Source: Pseudomonas sp. GM21 (GTDB lineage Bacteria > Pseudomonadota > Gammaproteobacteria > Pseudomonadales > Pseudomonadaceae). From it: a DNA stretch of 64,000 nucleotides. The notes under the pieces are model-generated. The model had not been told where the DNA came from, did no database searches, and worked only from the letters and a program-made list of their open reading frames with translations. Below, in pieces: positions 1 through 9,179 of this stretch. The stretch is taken from contig NZ_AKJS01000190.1 of NCBI RefSeq assembly GCF_000282215.1, positions 60,032 through 124,031 on the forward strand, in the 5' to 3' direction. Each line of letters starts with the position of its first letter. Position 1 is the stretch's first letter. A program made the position numbers and the translations under genes.

Positions 1-93
1 GCGCTGGGCTGTCGACATAGAAGCAGCGTAAAGCCCTCGACTGTGGCAATTGACGCCCCCTCGCTGACAAGCCCCTCCGCGGTAGTGCATTTA

Positions 94-1986
94 ATGACCA
101 GAAACATGAAATTCAGCCACAAGATCCTGCTGGCAGCTGCCCTCGTGGTAGCCGTTGCATTCGCCTGCTTTATCCTGTTCAACGACTATCGCCAGCGCCA
201 GACCCTGCGCAGCAGTACCGAATCCTCGATGCAGGAACTCGGCAGCCTGACTACCAGCAACATTCAGACCTGGCTGGAAAGCCGCATCCAGTTGCTGCAG
301 TCGTTGTCCCAGCAGATCGCCGTGGACGGCAGCGCACAGGCCAGCCTGAAACGCGCCATCGACCTGCCGGCCTACACCAGCAACTTCCAACTGAGCTATT
401 TCGGCGGCACTGACGGTGTGATGTTTTCGGTCCCGGCGGGCAATCGTGCCGCCGACTACGACCCTCGCGCCCGTGGCTGGTACAAGGCAGCGAACAGCGC
501 GCAACAGACCATCGTCACCGAACCGTACATCGCCGCGTCTTCCGGCAAACTGGTGATCACCGTTGCCACACCCGTTAAGTATCAGGGCCAGATGATCGGC
601 GTCGCCGGTGCGGATATCGACCTGTCCAGTGTCAGCGCCATCATCAACTCGCTGAACTTCGGCGGCCACGGCCATGCGTTCATCGTCAGCACCGATGGCA
701 AGATCCTGATTCACCCGGACAGCAAACTGGTGCTCAAAGGCCTGGCAGACGCCTACCCGAATGGCGCACCGAAAGTCAGCCCGGGAATGAAAGAAGTCGA
801 GATCGACGGCAAGAAGCAGTTCATCTCCTTCACCCGCGTCAACGGCGTGCCGTCGGCAGACTGGTACGTGGCGCTGGTGCTGGATCAGGACACCGCGTTC
901 TCGATGCTCAGCGAATTCCGCACCTCGGCAATCATCGCCATGGTCATCGCGGTGGTGATCATCATTGCGTTGCTGGGCATGTTGATCAGCGTCCTGATGC
1001 AGCCGCTGCTGACCATGGGCCGCGCGATGCAGGACATCGCCGAAGGTGAGGGTGACCTGACCAAACGCCTGACCATCCACGGCCAGGACGAATTCGGCGC
1101 GCTGGGCACCTCGTTCAACCGTTTTGTTGAGCGTATTCATACCTCGATTCGCGAAGTGTCCTCCGCCACCGGCCAGGTCAACGAAGTAGCGCTGCGCGTC
1201 GTGGCCGCGTCGAACTCGTCGATGTTCAACTCCGACCAGCAAGCCTCGCGTACCAGCAGCGTGGCCGCAGCGATCAACGAACTGGGTGCCGCTGCCCAGG
1301 AAATCGCCCAGAACGCCGCGATCGCCTCCCAACACTCCAGCGACGCTCGCTCCATGGCCGAAGACGGTCAGCAAGTGGTGGATAAAACCATCGCCGCGAT
1401 GCAGCAGCTGTCGGCGAAGATCAGCGATTCGTGCGGCAACATCGAAACGCTCAACAGCAACACCGTCAACATTGGGCAGATTCTGGAAGTGATTACCAGC
1501 ATCTCCCAACAGACCAACCTGCTGGCACTCAACGCAGCGATCGAAGCCGCTCGTGCCGGCGAAGCCGGTCGCGGTTTTGCCGTGGTGGCGGATGAGGTAC
1601 GCAACCTGGCGCACCGCACTCAGGATTCGGCGCAGCAAGTGCAGAAGATGATCGAGGAACTGCAAGTCGGCGCCCGCGAAGCGGTGAGCATCATGACTGA
1701 CAGCCAGCGTCAAAGCGAAAGCAGCGTCGGCATCGCCAACCAGGCGGGTGAACGACTGGGCAGTGTGACGCAGCGCATTGGCGAAATCGACGGAATGAAC
1801 CAGTCCGTGGCCACCGCGACTGAAGAGCAGACTGCCGTGGTGGAGTCGATCAACGTCGACATTACCGAGATCAATACGCTGAACCAGGAAGGCGTGGAGA
1901 ACTTGCAATCGACCTTGCGTGCGTGTGCGGATCTTGAGCAGCAGGCGGCGCGGTTGAAGCAGTTGGTCGGCAGCTTCCGGATTTAA
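94..1986 (+). CDS. Methyl-accepting chemotaxis protein with dCache sensor
   Basis: This is a transmembrane chemoreceptor that passes a ligand signal to CheA/CheW at the inner membrane. It has an N-terminal membrane helix (about residues 10-27), a periplasmic double-Cache region (about 35-270), a second membrane helix, a HAMP segment, and a long cytoplasmic signalling helix whose hairpin tip reads EAARAGEAGRGFAVVADEVR. The sensor carries an RGWY element followed by Y and D (GADID), which fits the amino-acid-binding dCache motif (R-x-W-Y ... Y ... D), so an amino acid ligand is likely but unproven. The reading frame is open to a GTG at 43. I prefer ATG 94 or ATG 106 because the membrane helix then lies at the N-terminus; neither has a strong ribosome site. 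It ends convergently with the DUF924 gene across a REP pair. Confidence 0.93.
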   Translation: MTRNMKFSHKILLAAALVVAVAFACFILFNDYRQRQTLRSSTESSMQELGSLTTSNIQTWLESRIQLLQSLSQQIAVDGSAQASLKRAIDLPAYTSNFQLSYFGGTDGVMFSVPAGNRAADYDPRARGWYKAANSAQQTIVTEPYIAASSGKLVITVATPVKYQGQMIGVAGADIDLSSVSAIINSLNFGGHGHAFIVSTDGKILIHPDSKLVLKGLADAYPNGAPKVSPGMKEVEIDGKKQFISFTRVNGVPSADWYVALVLDQDTAFSMLSEFRTSAIIAMVIAVVIIIALLGMLISVLMQPLLTMGRAMQDIAEGEGDLTKRLTIHGQDEFGALGTSFNRFVERIHTSIREVSSATGQVNEVALRVVAASNSSMFNSDQQASRTSSVAAAINELGAAAQEIAQNAAIASQHSSDARSMAEDGQQVVDKTIAAMQQLSAKISDSCGNIETLNSNTVNIGQILEVITSISQQTNLLALNAAIEAARAGEAGRGFAVVADEVRNLAHRTQDSAQQVQKMIEELQVGAREAVSIMTDSQRQSESSVGIANQAGERLGSVTQRIGEIDGMNQSVATATEEQTAVVESINVDITEINTLNQEGVENLQSTLRACADLEQQAARLKQLVGSFRI

Positions 1987-2002
1987 GTTGCTTTCACTGG
2001 CC

Positions 2003-2082
2003 CCATCGCCAGCAGGCTGGCTCCCACAGGGGATTTGTGAACGACACAAACCCAACGTGGGAGCCAGCCTGCTGGCGATGAC
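2003..2082. repeat. REP-type inverted repeat pair
   Basis: Two copies of an approximately 23-base unit (GTGGGAGCCAGCCTGCTGGC type) lie in opposite orientation about 30 bases apart, between the convergent ends of the chemoreceptor and the DUF924 gene. It belongs to the REP palindrome family scattered through Pseudomonas genomes and could fold in the RNA of either gene. Confidence 0.85.
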
Positions 2083-2103
2083 GGCATCAGCCGCAAGGAA
2101 AAC

Positions 2104-2706
2104 CTAAAACCGAGACCCAGGTCCTGCGAGAAACGCCAACTCCTCAGCCGTCGACTCCCTTCCCAACACCGCATTGCGATGCGGAAACCGCCCAAATTCA
2201 GCAATCACCCGCTGATGCTTCTCGGCATAGTCCAGATAGTCGGTAAACAGTGTTCGATCCGCCTCCGGCTGCTGCGACAGCAGATCGATGTAACGCGAGA
2301 TGCACTCGTTCTGCACCGCCAGATTCTCGCAATGCTCCATCACCAGGTAGATAAACACTCGCTGAAGAGGCCGCAACTGCCGATCAAAATCCGCAGCAAT
2401 GCCTTGCGCCACCAGTGCCTGAGCCCTGAGATCGCCGGAATAGGATTGGGGAGTGTTGCGATAGATCATTCGCGGGAGTTGATCGAGCAGCAGCACCAGC
2501 GCCAGCCAACCTTCGGGACGATGCGCCCAGTCAGTCAATCCGCCGGCCAGTGCCTGCTCAACCCAGTCCCCGAAACGCGTCTGCGCTTCGAGGTCCTGGC
2601 TGTCGCGCTTGCCGAACCATAACTTGCCCTTGGCGGCCGCTGTTTCGTTCGCTGATTCGGAAGATCCGAACCACCAATCGAGCAACGGCTGCCAGGGCGC
2701 GGTCAT
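2104..2706 (-). CDS. DUF924 family protein
   Basis: A 200-residue soluble protein of the DUF924 family, whose biochemical role is not established. Recognisable family segments are LLLDQLPRMIYRNTP in the middle and HQRVIAEFGRFPHRNAVLGR near the C-terminus. It is predicted helical, with no signal peptide or membrane segment. It lies three bases after the stop of fbp on the same strand, so the two are almost certainly co-transcribed; this says little about function. Its length is usual for the family. Confidence 0.9.
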   Translation of the reverse strand: MTAPWQPLLDWWFGSSESANETAAAKGKLWFGKRDSQDLEAQTRFGDWVEQALAGGLTDWAHRPEGWLALVLLLDQLPRMIYRNTPQSYSGDLRAQALVAQGIAADFDRQLRPLQRVFIYLVMEHCENLAVQNECISRYIDLLSQQPEADRTLFTDYLDYAEKHQRVIAEFGRFPHRNAVLGRESTAEELAFLAGPGSRF

Positions 2707-2709
2707 GGT

Positions 2710-3720
2710 TTATGCCTTGTGGTAAGCCGTGACGCGTTCGACTTCTTCTTTCGAACCGAGGAACACGGCAACACGCTGGTGCAGGCCGTCTGGCTTGATG
2801 TCGAGGATGCGCTGATGGCCATCGGTGGAGGCGCCGCCAGCCTGTTCAACCAGGAACGACATCGGGTTGGCTTCGTACATCAGACGCAGCTTGCCCGGCT
2901 TGGACGGCTCGCGGCTGTCGCGTGGGTACATGAACAGACCGCCACGGGTCAGGATGCGGTGCACGTCCGCGACCATCGCGGCGACCCAGCGCATGTTGTA
3001 GTTCTTTTTCAGCGGGCCTTCTTCGCCAGACAGCAATTCACTGACGTAGCGTTGTACCGGCGCTTCCCAGTGGCGCTGGTTGGAGGCGTTGATCGCGAAT
3101 TCCTGAGTGGAGGTCGGGATCTTGATATCTTCGTGGGTCAGCACGAAGCTGCCCATTTCACGGTCCAGGGTGAAGCCTTTTACGCCGTCGCCCAGGGTCA
3201 GGATCAACATGGTCTGTGGACCGTAGATCGCGTAACCGGCAGCCACTTGCTCGGTGCCTGGCTGCAGGAAAGCCTTTTCGTTCAAGGGCTCATTCTGGCT
3301 CAGGTATTCGTTCGGGCAACGCAGCACCGAGAAAATCGTACCGACCGGCGCGTTGATATCGATGTTCGACGAACCGTCCAGCGGGTCGAATACCAGCAGG
3401 TACGCACCTTTCGGGTATTTGCCCGGGATCTGGTAGGCATTGTCCATTTCTTCGGACGCCATGCCGGCCAGGTGACCACCCCATTCGTTGGCTTCGAGCA
3501 GGATCTCGTTGGAGATCACGTCGAGTTTTTTCTGCACTTCACCTTGGACGTTTTCAGTGCCCATGCTGCCCAGAACACCACCCAAGGCGCCTTTGGACAC
3601 GGCGTGGTTGATCTCTTTGCAAGCACGCGCCACCACTTCGATCAGGAAACGCAGATCGGCAGGCGTGTTGTTGCTACGGGTCTGCTCAATCAAATAGCGA
3701 CTCAAGGTAACGCGGGACAT
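2710..3720 (-). CDS. fbp: Fructose-1,6-bisphosphatase class I
   Basis: A 336-residue class I fructose-1,6-bisphosphatase that hydrolyses fructose 1,6-bisphosphate to fructose 6-phosphate in gluconeogenesis, in the cytosol with Mg2+. The metal-binding signature DPLDGSSN is at about residues 112-119, and the substrate/metal segment FMYPRDSREPSKPGKLRLMY and the C-terminal EANPMSFLVEQAGG are intact. The ATG at 3720 gives the usual start (MSRVTLSRYL), and the length matches proteobacterial homologues. It is first in a two-gene unit with the DUF924 gene. Pseudomonas lacks phosphofructokinase in its main hexose pathway, which makes this enzyme the one-way step from trioses to hexoses. Confidence 0.98.
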   Translation of the reverse strand: MSRVTLSRYLIEQTRSNNTPADLRFLIEVVARACKEINHAVSKGALGGVLGSMGTENVQGEVQKKLDVISNEILLEANEWGGHLAGMASEEMDNAYQIPGKYPKGAYLLVFDPLDGSSNIDINAPVGTIFSVLRCPNEYLSQNEPLNEKAFLQPGTEQVAAGYAIYGPQTMLILTLGDGVKGFTLDREMGSFVLTHEDIKIPTSTQEFAINASNQRHWEAPVQRYVSELLSGEEGPLKKNYNMRWVAAMVADVHRILTRGGLFMYPRDSREPSKPGKLRLMYEANPMSFLVEQAGGASTDGHQRILDIKPDGLHQRVAVFLGSKEEVERVTAYHKA

Positions 3721-3876
3721 GGAAGGCTCCGGTGGAATGGGGGGCTAAAAACCCGCGCAGTTTAACGCGAGTCGAGGCGCATTTCCTCCTATCAGACGTG
3801 ATACACCCAAGAGAGTTCATGCGCGGGGTTGAGCGTAGTTCGAAACGGGCATTTTTACCGACCGATAAACCGCTTT

Positions 3877-3949
3877 CGCCGGCAAGCCGGTCTCGCTCCC
3901 ACATGGGTGCGCATTCAACTGTGGGAGCGAGACCGGCTTGCCGGCGATG
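3877..3949. repeat. REP-type inverted repeat
   Basis: A pair of inverted units (CGCCGGCAAGCCGGTCTCGC and its complement) is separated by about 25 bases. It lies in the 247-base gap upstream of fbp and downstream of the DUF3999 gene. The rest of the gap presumably holds the fbp promoter, but I cannot assign hexamers with confidence. Confidence 0.85.
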
Positions 3950-3967
3950 GGTGCGCAGCACCCGCTT

Positions 3968-5329
3968 TCAGGGTTTGACGGGGGGCTTGCGCAGCAAGCT
4001 GAACGCCATCGCCGCCAGAACCAGCACCCCAAGCAACAACACCGCCCACAACCCGAATTTCTTCCAGTTCGTGCCAGTGGTCACCCTCGATGCAGGCGTC
4101 ACCTGCACTCCGCCCTCCACCACAGCCTTACCCAATGTCGCCAACTTCTGCGCACTGTAATCCGGAATCAGCGTCGACAATGGCAAGCTCGCTGCCCTCA
4201 CTGTCGCATTCCCCAACGCCAGCGTATAAGGCTCTGGCCCGCGCGCGAGGAACACCAGTTGCGTCGGACGCACGGCAAACTTCACCGTCGGCGCCTCGGC
4301 GCCCAGGCCTCCACCGCGCTCGTCTACAACCAGTTTCAACTGCTGTACGGTCTGCCCCGGCAACTGCAATTCATTCTGCACCACGTCCTGGCCATTCTGG
4401 GTCAGGCGATACAGCAAGCCACTGCCCAGCGGCCGCCACGGCAAGCTGCTCTCGCGGCGACCGGACAAGGTGACTGGCGCCAGACTGTTGGGCTGACTCA
4501 GTTCAACCTGCACCCGCTCGACATTCAGCCCCATCGGCAATTGCCAGGTGTATTCACCGGTCTTCACGCTGCTGCCGGCCAACGGTTGCGACCAGACCAA
4601 CGGCAGCGGCAGGCTGCGGCTGCTTGCGCTTTCCAGCTGCGCCGACGTCAGCGTTGCAGCCGACTGTGGCGAACTCCACAACAGGCGCAGATAGCGTGCC
4701 GATTGCCCCGGCAGAGCGACTTCATGCTGCTCGACCCGTTCGTCGGCAAACGTCAACCGTGCGACCTGCCCCCTGCCCCACGACTGCCAATGCTGCAAGT
4801 CGTCGCTGGCTTCGATGCTGAATTGCTGGAAGCCTTCGCGTTCGCTGGTCCAGTCGAGGACCAATTGCTGCAACGGTGCCTTGATGGCGCTGGCATCGAG
4901 CAACCAGCCGCGCAGCACTTCTTCGCCCGCTTCCAGCTGAATGGACGGCTGCACTTCGACCAGCGCACCGCTGGCAGTTGACTGCACCCGCACGCTGGGC
5001 GCGTGCTCGGTAGAATCTGCCGAACTGTACAGCGGGAACCACTTCACATCAGTCAAAGCGCGATTTTCGCGGGTTTGGGCCGGCTCTCTTGCCACGGCAT
5101 ACGCCTGAACCTGACCGGCGGCGTTGAAGACACGCACATCACTGAGGTCGGTTTGCCGCGCTTTCAATTGCACGCTTAACGGTAAATCAAGGCGATACCA
5201 TGGGCCTTCGCCGCTCACAGACAACAGCACTTGAGTGGTGAAGTCCGCCGGTTGCTCCTGCGCGCTGACCGACAGCGTCACACCCAGCGCAACCGCGCCC
5301 CACCAGCCCAGGTTCAGCTTCTGACTCAA
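3968..5329 (-). CDS. DUF3999 membrane-anchored protein
   Basis: A 453-residue protein of the DUF3999 family. It has an N-terminal signal peptide (cut after about VSA, residue 23), a long predicted beta-rich periplasmic region, and one C-terminal membrane helix (LWAVLLLGVLVLAAMAFSLL) followed by a short basic tail. It should therefore sit in the periplasm anchored by its C-terminus. Its start codon overlaps the stop of the upstream DUF2339 gene by four bases (ATGA), so translation is probably coupled and the two likely act together in the envelope. No enzymatic motif is visible; the function is not known. Confidence 0.88.
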   Translation of the reverse strand: MSQKLNLGWWGAVALGVTLSVSAQEQPADFTTQVLLSVSGEGPWYRLDLPLSVQLKARQTDLSDVRVFNAAGQVQAYAVAREPAQTRENRALTDVKWFPLYSSADSTEHAPSVRVQSTASGALVEVQPSIQLEAGEEVLRGWLLDASAIKAPLQQLVLDWTSEREGFQQFSIEASDDLQHWQSWGRGQVARLTFADERVEQHEVALPGQSARYLRLLWSSPQSAATLTSAQLESASSRSLPLPLVWSQPLAGSSVKTGEYTWQLPMGLNVERVQVELSQPNSLAPVTLSGRRESSLPWRPLGSGLLYRLTQNGQDVVQNELQLPGQTVQQLKLVVDERGGGLGAEAPTVKFAVRPTQLVFLARGPEPYTLALGNATVRAASLPLSTLIPDYSAQKLATLGKAVVEGGVQVTPASRVTTGTNWKKFGLWAVLLLGVLVLAAMAFSLLRKPPVKP

Positions 5330-8300
5330 GACGACACTCCTTCGGTTTCCGGTGCCGGTTTTTCCACATCCGGCGCAGCCTCGACACGCTTGGGCGGCAG
5401 CGGCGCGAAATAGCCCACCACCAGCAGCAACACGCCAACGCCGATAAACGACACGATCCGCGCGAGCCCGCCGCGGTTACTCAATTCCACAAAGACCAGC
5501 TTGGCCACCACTGCGCCAATCAACGCCGCGCCGATCAGCCAGACCTCGCGACGACGGCTCAAATGACCGCCGATCATCAGGCTCAGCGCCATCAGGGTCC
5601 AGACGATAGACAGGCCGGCCTGAACCAACATGGATTCAAGCAACGCATCGAACTCGAACGGCACACCGCCCCAATGGTGCGCCGTGCGCATCACCAATGC
5701 GGTAAAGAAAGCAAACAGTGAAACCCCTGCGATCAATTGCGTGGCGTTTTCGGTGTAGTCCTTGCGGATCGCCAGTTGCGTCACGGCGCCAAGCGACCAG
5801 ATATAGATGCCGAACAGCGCAAACAGCAGGCCCAACTCCAGCGGGTTGATCAACGGCACGTACGGCAGTGGTTCGGCGGTGCCGTCGCTGGCGACGTTCG
5901 CCAGCCAGAACCAGCCGAGCATCAACAGCGCCAACGGTGCCGCCGCATACAGTCGGTATTCGCGGGGATACGCCGATACCGGCCACGGCCAACTGCGTGG
6001 CGCAGCCATCAGCACCAGATACAGGCCTGGCAGAATCGCCCAGCCCAACCAGCGCCAGGCGTTGTATTGTTCGGACAACAGTAGCAAGCCATAGCGCAGT
6101 TCGAGCGCCAGCACACCAATCAACAACCAGCAGCCAAGCACATGCGCCGTGCTCGCAGCCCGCGCCGGCAGCATCGGCGCCAGTCGCTTCAGCGAGACGA
6201 AATGCACGACGAACACCGCCGCCCAGGCCAGCCAGCCAAAACTGGCCGCCGGGTGATAACGCGAGTGCCACGCCGCGCACAACACCACGCCGGCCACTGG
6301 CATCAGCAAGGTGCAGAGCAAACCCAGCGAGGACCATTTCAAGCGCAGCGCCAACGCAGTCCATAGCGCCACGCTGACTGCGGCGACCACCAGCAACAGC
6401 GTCGCTTGCAGATTGACCGGCGCAAAACGCAGCACTTCACTGATCCACGCCAACGCCCACCAACCCCCGCCCCACAACAGCAGCACTTCGGACAGCCGCC
6501 TTAAACTCAGCACATCAAACGCCGAAGCATGATTGCCGACCTGCAAGCGCCAGGCACCGACCAGCGCCGCCGAACCCAATGCCAACGGCGTCCAGAAACC
6601 GCTGTGCGCCATTGGATTCAAACCTTCACTGGCCAACGGTCCGAGCAGGGCCGGCCCTGCCAGCACAAACGCCGCGCCGCCAATCACCTGCAACAGCAAA
6701 CCGAAGACAAAACTGACGCGCAGCTTCAGGAACAGGCTCAACCAGATGATGAACAAACCACTGGCCGCCCACACCGCACTCGCGGTTTGCCACGGCAGGA
6801 CGAACAGAACGGCCAGATTGATCAGTACCAGACCGGCCAGCAACACCACCGACACACCGAGTAGCAGCCGCACGTCGCTGCGCACCATCTCATCCCGCGC
6901 CGCCAGCAGCATGCCGGCGACCAACGCCAGACCGATCAGCGAGGCGCTGAGCAAACCGCTCCAGCCAGCGCTGAACACCGCCGCAGACTCACCCCCGCTA
7001 CTTTCCAGCCGCAGCAGGAACAACGCACCGCCGAGCAACTGCACGACAAACGCGGTGAACAGGAACGTGCGCGATTGCAGGCGCAGGCCGACAAACAACG
7101 TCGCCAAACCGGCCAGCGCCCAACTGATCGCGGTGCCCTGAGTGAAGAAAAACAAGGGCGCCAGCAGGTAGAGAAACATCAAACCGAGGCACGCCAGAAC
7201 CGCATTCCCTTTGCGCTCCCATTCCACCGTCTGCCCAGGTGCCGCGTTGCGCAATTGATAGAAGCTGAACAGCAACGCCATGCCGAGCATCAACGCGCCC
7301 AACGGTGCGCCGTCGAGCAGGCTGCTTTCGCCGAGTCGCAGCTCGCGGATAAACGCCACCGCCGCGCCCAGTTGCAGCAGCAAGGCAAAAGCTCGTGCCG
7401 TGGGTCGTTGCTGACGCAGGCAGAGCCAGAAGATCCCGGCGCCTTCAACGGCCCAGGCAGCAGACGTCCAGCGCGCATCAAGCCCCAACGGAATGGCCAG
7501 ACTGGCGAAGATCACGCCCAGTGCCAAACAAGTTTCTGCCAACAACAATGCGCGGCCTCCCACCAGCAATCGGGTCAGGCCCAGGTAAATCATGCCCAAC
7601 GTCAATGCGCTAAAGGCTGCAGCAAACTCAATGTGCTGGACCAGCGTGAACTGCAAACCGAATCCCACCACGGGTGGGCCAAACAGCAGCGTGCCGTCGA
7701 CGTAATCGCCCTTGCGCGCCGACCAGTGCAGCAACGCCTCGCGGCTGTCGTCTTCCGGTGCATCGCTGATTGCCAGCAATTTGCGCCGGGCGAACAACAG
7801 ACCGATGGCCAGGTACATCAGGAAAAACACAATCAGGAACGGCTCGATGCTCCACAGCAAATCCGGCGTATAGGAACGCAGCCCCCATGCGAAACCGATG
7901 CTGAACGTGCCGGCAAAGCCGATCAGGTTGAGCAATCTCCAGGCCTTGAACCACGCAATGGTGAGGATGCCGGCGTTGAGCAAGGTGAAGTAGCTGAACA
8001 GCGCGACGTGGCTGCCGGCACCGGTAGACGTCAGAATCGGCGCGGCAAACCCGCCCAGCGCTGCTGCGCAGGCCAGCGCCAATGAATCCTGGGTGATCGC
8101 CAGAATCGCTGAGAACGCCGTCACCGCCACCAGCAGGCCAAGCGCTGCCGTCGGATCCAGCAGCGGATGCAAACGCATGGCGGCGAACACAGTCAGGTAC
8201 AAAACGGCAATGCCGGTGCCTTGCAGCATCAACGCGTAATTGGCATTGCGATGACGCAGCCACCAACCCAAACCGAGCAGCCCCAACGCAAACGCCGCGA

Positions 8301-8910
8301 CGCCGGCGTAACGCAGCTCGATCGGCACCACCATGCCTTCGGTCGCATACCGCAATAAAAAGGCCAGACCGAGGAACAACAGGACTACGCCGACCCGCAG
8401 CACGGTGTTACCGCCGAACAGCCAGGCGCGGGCGCCGCTGATGGCGCGATCAAAGAGGTTAGGGACCCGTGGGGTGGCGGGGGCTTGCGGCTCGGGTTTC
8501 CAGGCGTCGACAGGCAGTGGCTGACTGGTGTCAGTTGCCATAGCGGTGATCGGTTCGAGTTCGGGGGGGAGGTCCCAGATCAGTTCCGGGGTTTCGACAG
8601 GGGTTTCGTCGTGGGCAAAATCAGAAGGCCCAATGGGTTCGCTTGCAGCCGGCTCGCTGGTTTCAGGCGCTTTGACGCCAGACACCTCCAGCAAGGCCAG
8701 GCGTTGCTGCACTGCACTCAGCGCAACCTGCGTCTGCTCCAGCAAAAGGTGTTGCCTGGCAGCTTGTGATCCTAAGCGGGCGATGCGGATAGCCTGGCCA
8801 ATACCCAAGCCGAGCAACGCGCCCAACAGCGCATCGTCGAACGATTCGTCGAATATCCAGCCAAGAATCCAACCGAACGCCAGCCCGATCAGCACGAAAA
8901 TCCATTGCAT
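5326..8910 (-). CDS. DUF2339 polytopic membrane protein
   Basis: A very large (1194-residue) integral membrane protein of the DUF2339 family. After a short N-terminal helix (IFVLIGLAFGWILGWIF) come a coiled, charged stretch (about residues 45-150) and then roughly two dozen hydrophobic helices to the C-terminus. The frame stays open to 9030, but that extension only translates a REP palindrome (MSVRYREQARSH). The ATG at 8910 is preceded by AGGGA eight bases away and starts with MQWIFVLIG, so I take it as the true start. It is translationally coupled to the DUF3999 gene. The function is unknown; an envelope transport or assembly role is only a guess from topology. Confidence 0.9.
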   Translation of the reverse strand: MQWIFVLIGLAFGWILGWIFDESFDDALLGALLGLGIGQAIRIARLGSQAARQHLLLEQTQVALSAVQQRLALLEVSGVKAPETSEPAASEPIGPSDFAHDETPVETPELIWDLPPELEPITAMATDTSQPLPVDAWKPEPQAPATPRVPNLFDRAISGARAWLFGGNTVLRVGVVLLFLGLAFLLRYATEGMVVPIELRYAGVAAFALGLLGLGWWLRHRNANYALMLQGTGIAVLYLTVFAAMRLHPLLDPTAALGLLVAVTAFSAILAITQDSLALACAAALGGFAAPILTSTGAGSHVALFSYFTLLNAGILTIAWFKAWRLLNLIGFAGTFSIGFAWGLRSYTPDLLWSIEPFLIVFFLMYLAIGLLFARRKLLAISDAPEDDSREALLHWSARKGDYVDGTLLFGPPVVGFGLQFTLVQHIEFAAAFSALTLGMIYLGLTRLLVGGRALLLAETCLALGVIFASLAIPLGLDARWTSAAWAVEGAGIFWLCLRQQRPTARAFALLLQLGAAVAFIRELRLGESSLLDGAPLGALMLGMALLFSFYQLRNAAPGQTVEWERKGNAVLACLGLMFLYLLAPLFFFTQGTAISWALAGLATLFVGLRLQSRTFLFTAFVVQLLGGALFLLRLESSGGESAAVFSAGWSGLLSASLIGLALVAGMLLAARDEMVRSDVRLLLGVSVVLLAGLVLINLAVLFVLPWQTASAVWAASGLFIIWLSLFLKLRVSFVFGLLLQVIGGAAFVLAGPALLGPLASEGLNPMAHSGFWTPLALGSAALVGAWRLQVGNHASAFDVLSLRRLSEVLLLWGGGWWALAWISEVLRFAPVNLQATLLLVVAAVSVALWTALALRLKWSSLGLLCTLLMPVAGVVLCAAWHSRYHPAASFGWLAWAAVFVVHFVSLKRLAPMLPARAASTAHVLGCWLLIGVLALELRYGLLLLSEQYNAWRWLGWAILPGLYLVLMAAPRSWPWPVSAYPREYRLYAAAPLALLMLGWFWLANVASDGTAEPLPYVPLINPLELGLLFALFGIYIWSLGAVTQLAIRKDYTENATQLIAGVSLFAFFTALVMRTAHHWGGVPFEFDALLESMLVQAGLSIVWTLMALSLMIGGHLSRRREVWLIGAALIGAVVAKLVFVELSNRGGLARIVSFIGVGVLLLVVGYFAPLPPKRVEAAPDVEKPAPETEGVSS

Positions 8911-8993
8911 GGTCGATATCCCTAAGCAACCCCGCGATAGGGCGATTCCGGAAAGACAGCATTGGCAAAGTTTAGTGTGAAACCACACAAACC

Positions 8994-9083
8994 TGTGGGA
9001 GCGAGCCTGCTCGCGATAGCGGACTGACATTCAGAATCAATATTGAATGTCAGTCCGCTATCGCGAGCAGGCTCGCTCCCACA
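8994..9083. repeat. Long near-perfect REP palindrome
   Basis: A palindrome of about 90 bases with arms of roughly 40 bases (TGTGGGAGCGAGCCTGCTCG to the inner TGACATTCA) around a nine-base loop. It lies between glgP and the DUF2339 gene. It can form a strong hairpin on either strand and is of the Pseudomonas REP type. Confidence 0.92.
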
Positions 9084-9179
9084 ATGGATCGCCAAGGCAT
9101 GCTATCCGGTGTAACCGCTGCTTAGTATATCGGCCAGTCCCGACACCCGCCGGGCCGTGCATGCAATTATTGCGAAAAG

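Noticed and set aside
91..2055. A 654-codon open frame antisense to the chemoreceptor
   Set aside because: It is a GC-rich shadow frame. The sense strand encodes a complete chemoreceptor with all family motifs, whereas the antisense product is rich in His, Arg and Gln without domains.
8911..9030. N-terminal extension of the DUF2339 protein by 40 codons
   Set aside because: The extension translates a REP palindrome and lacks family similarity. ATG 8910 has a proper ribosome site and the expected hydrophobic N-terminus.
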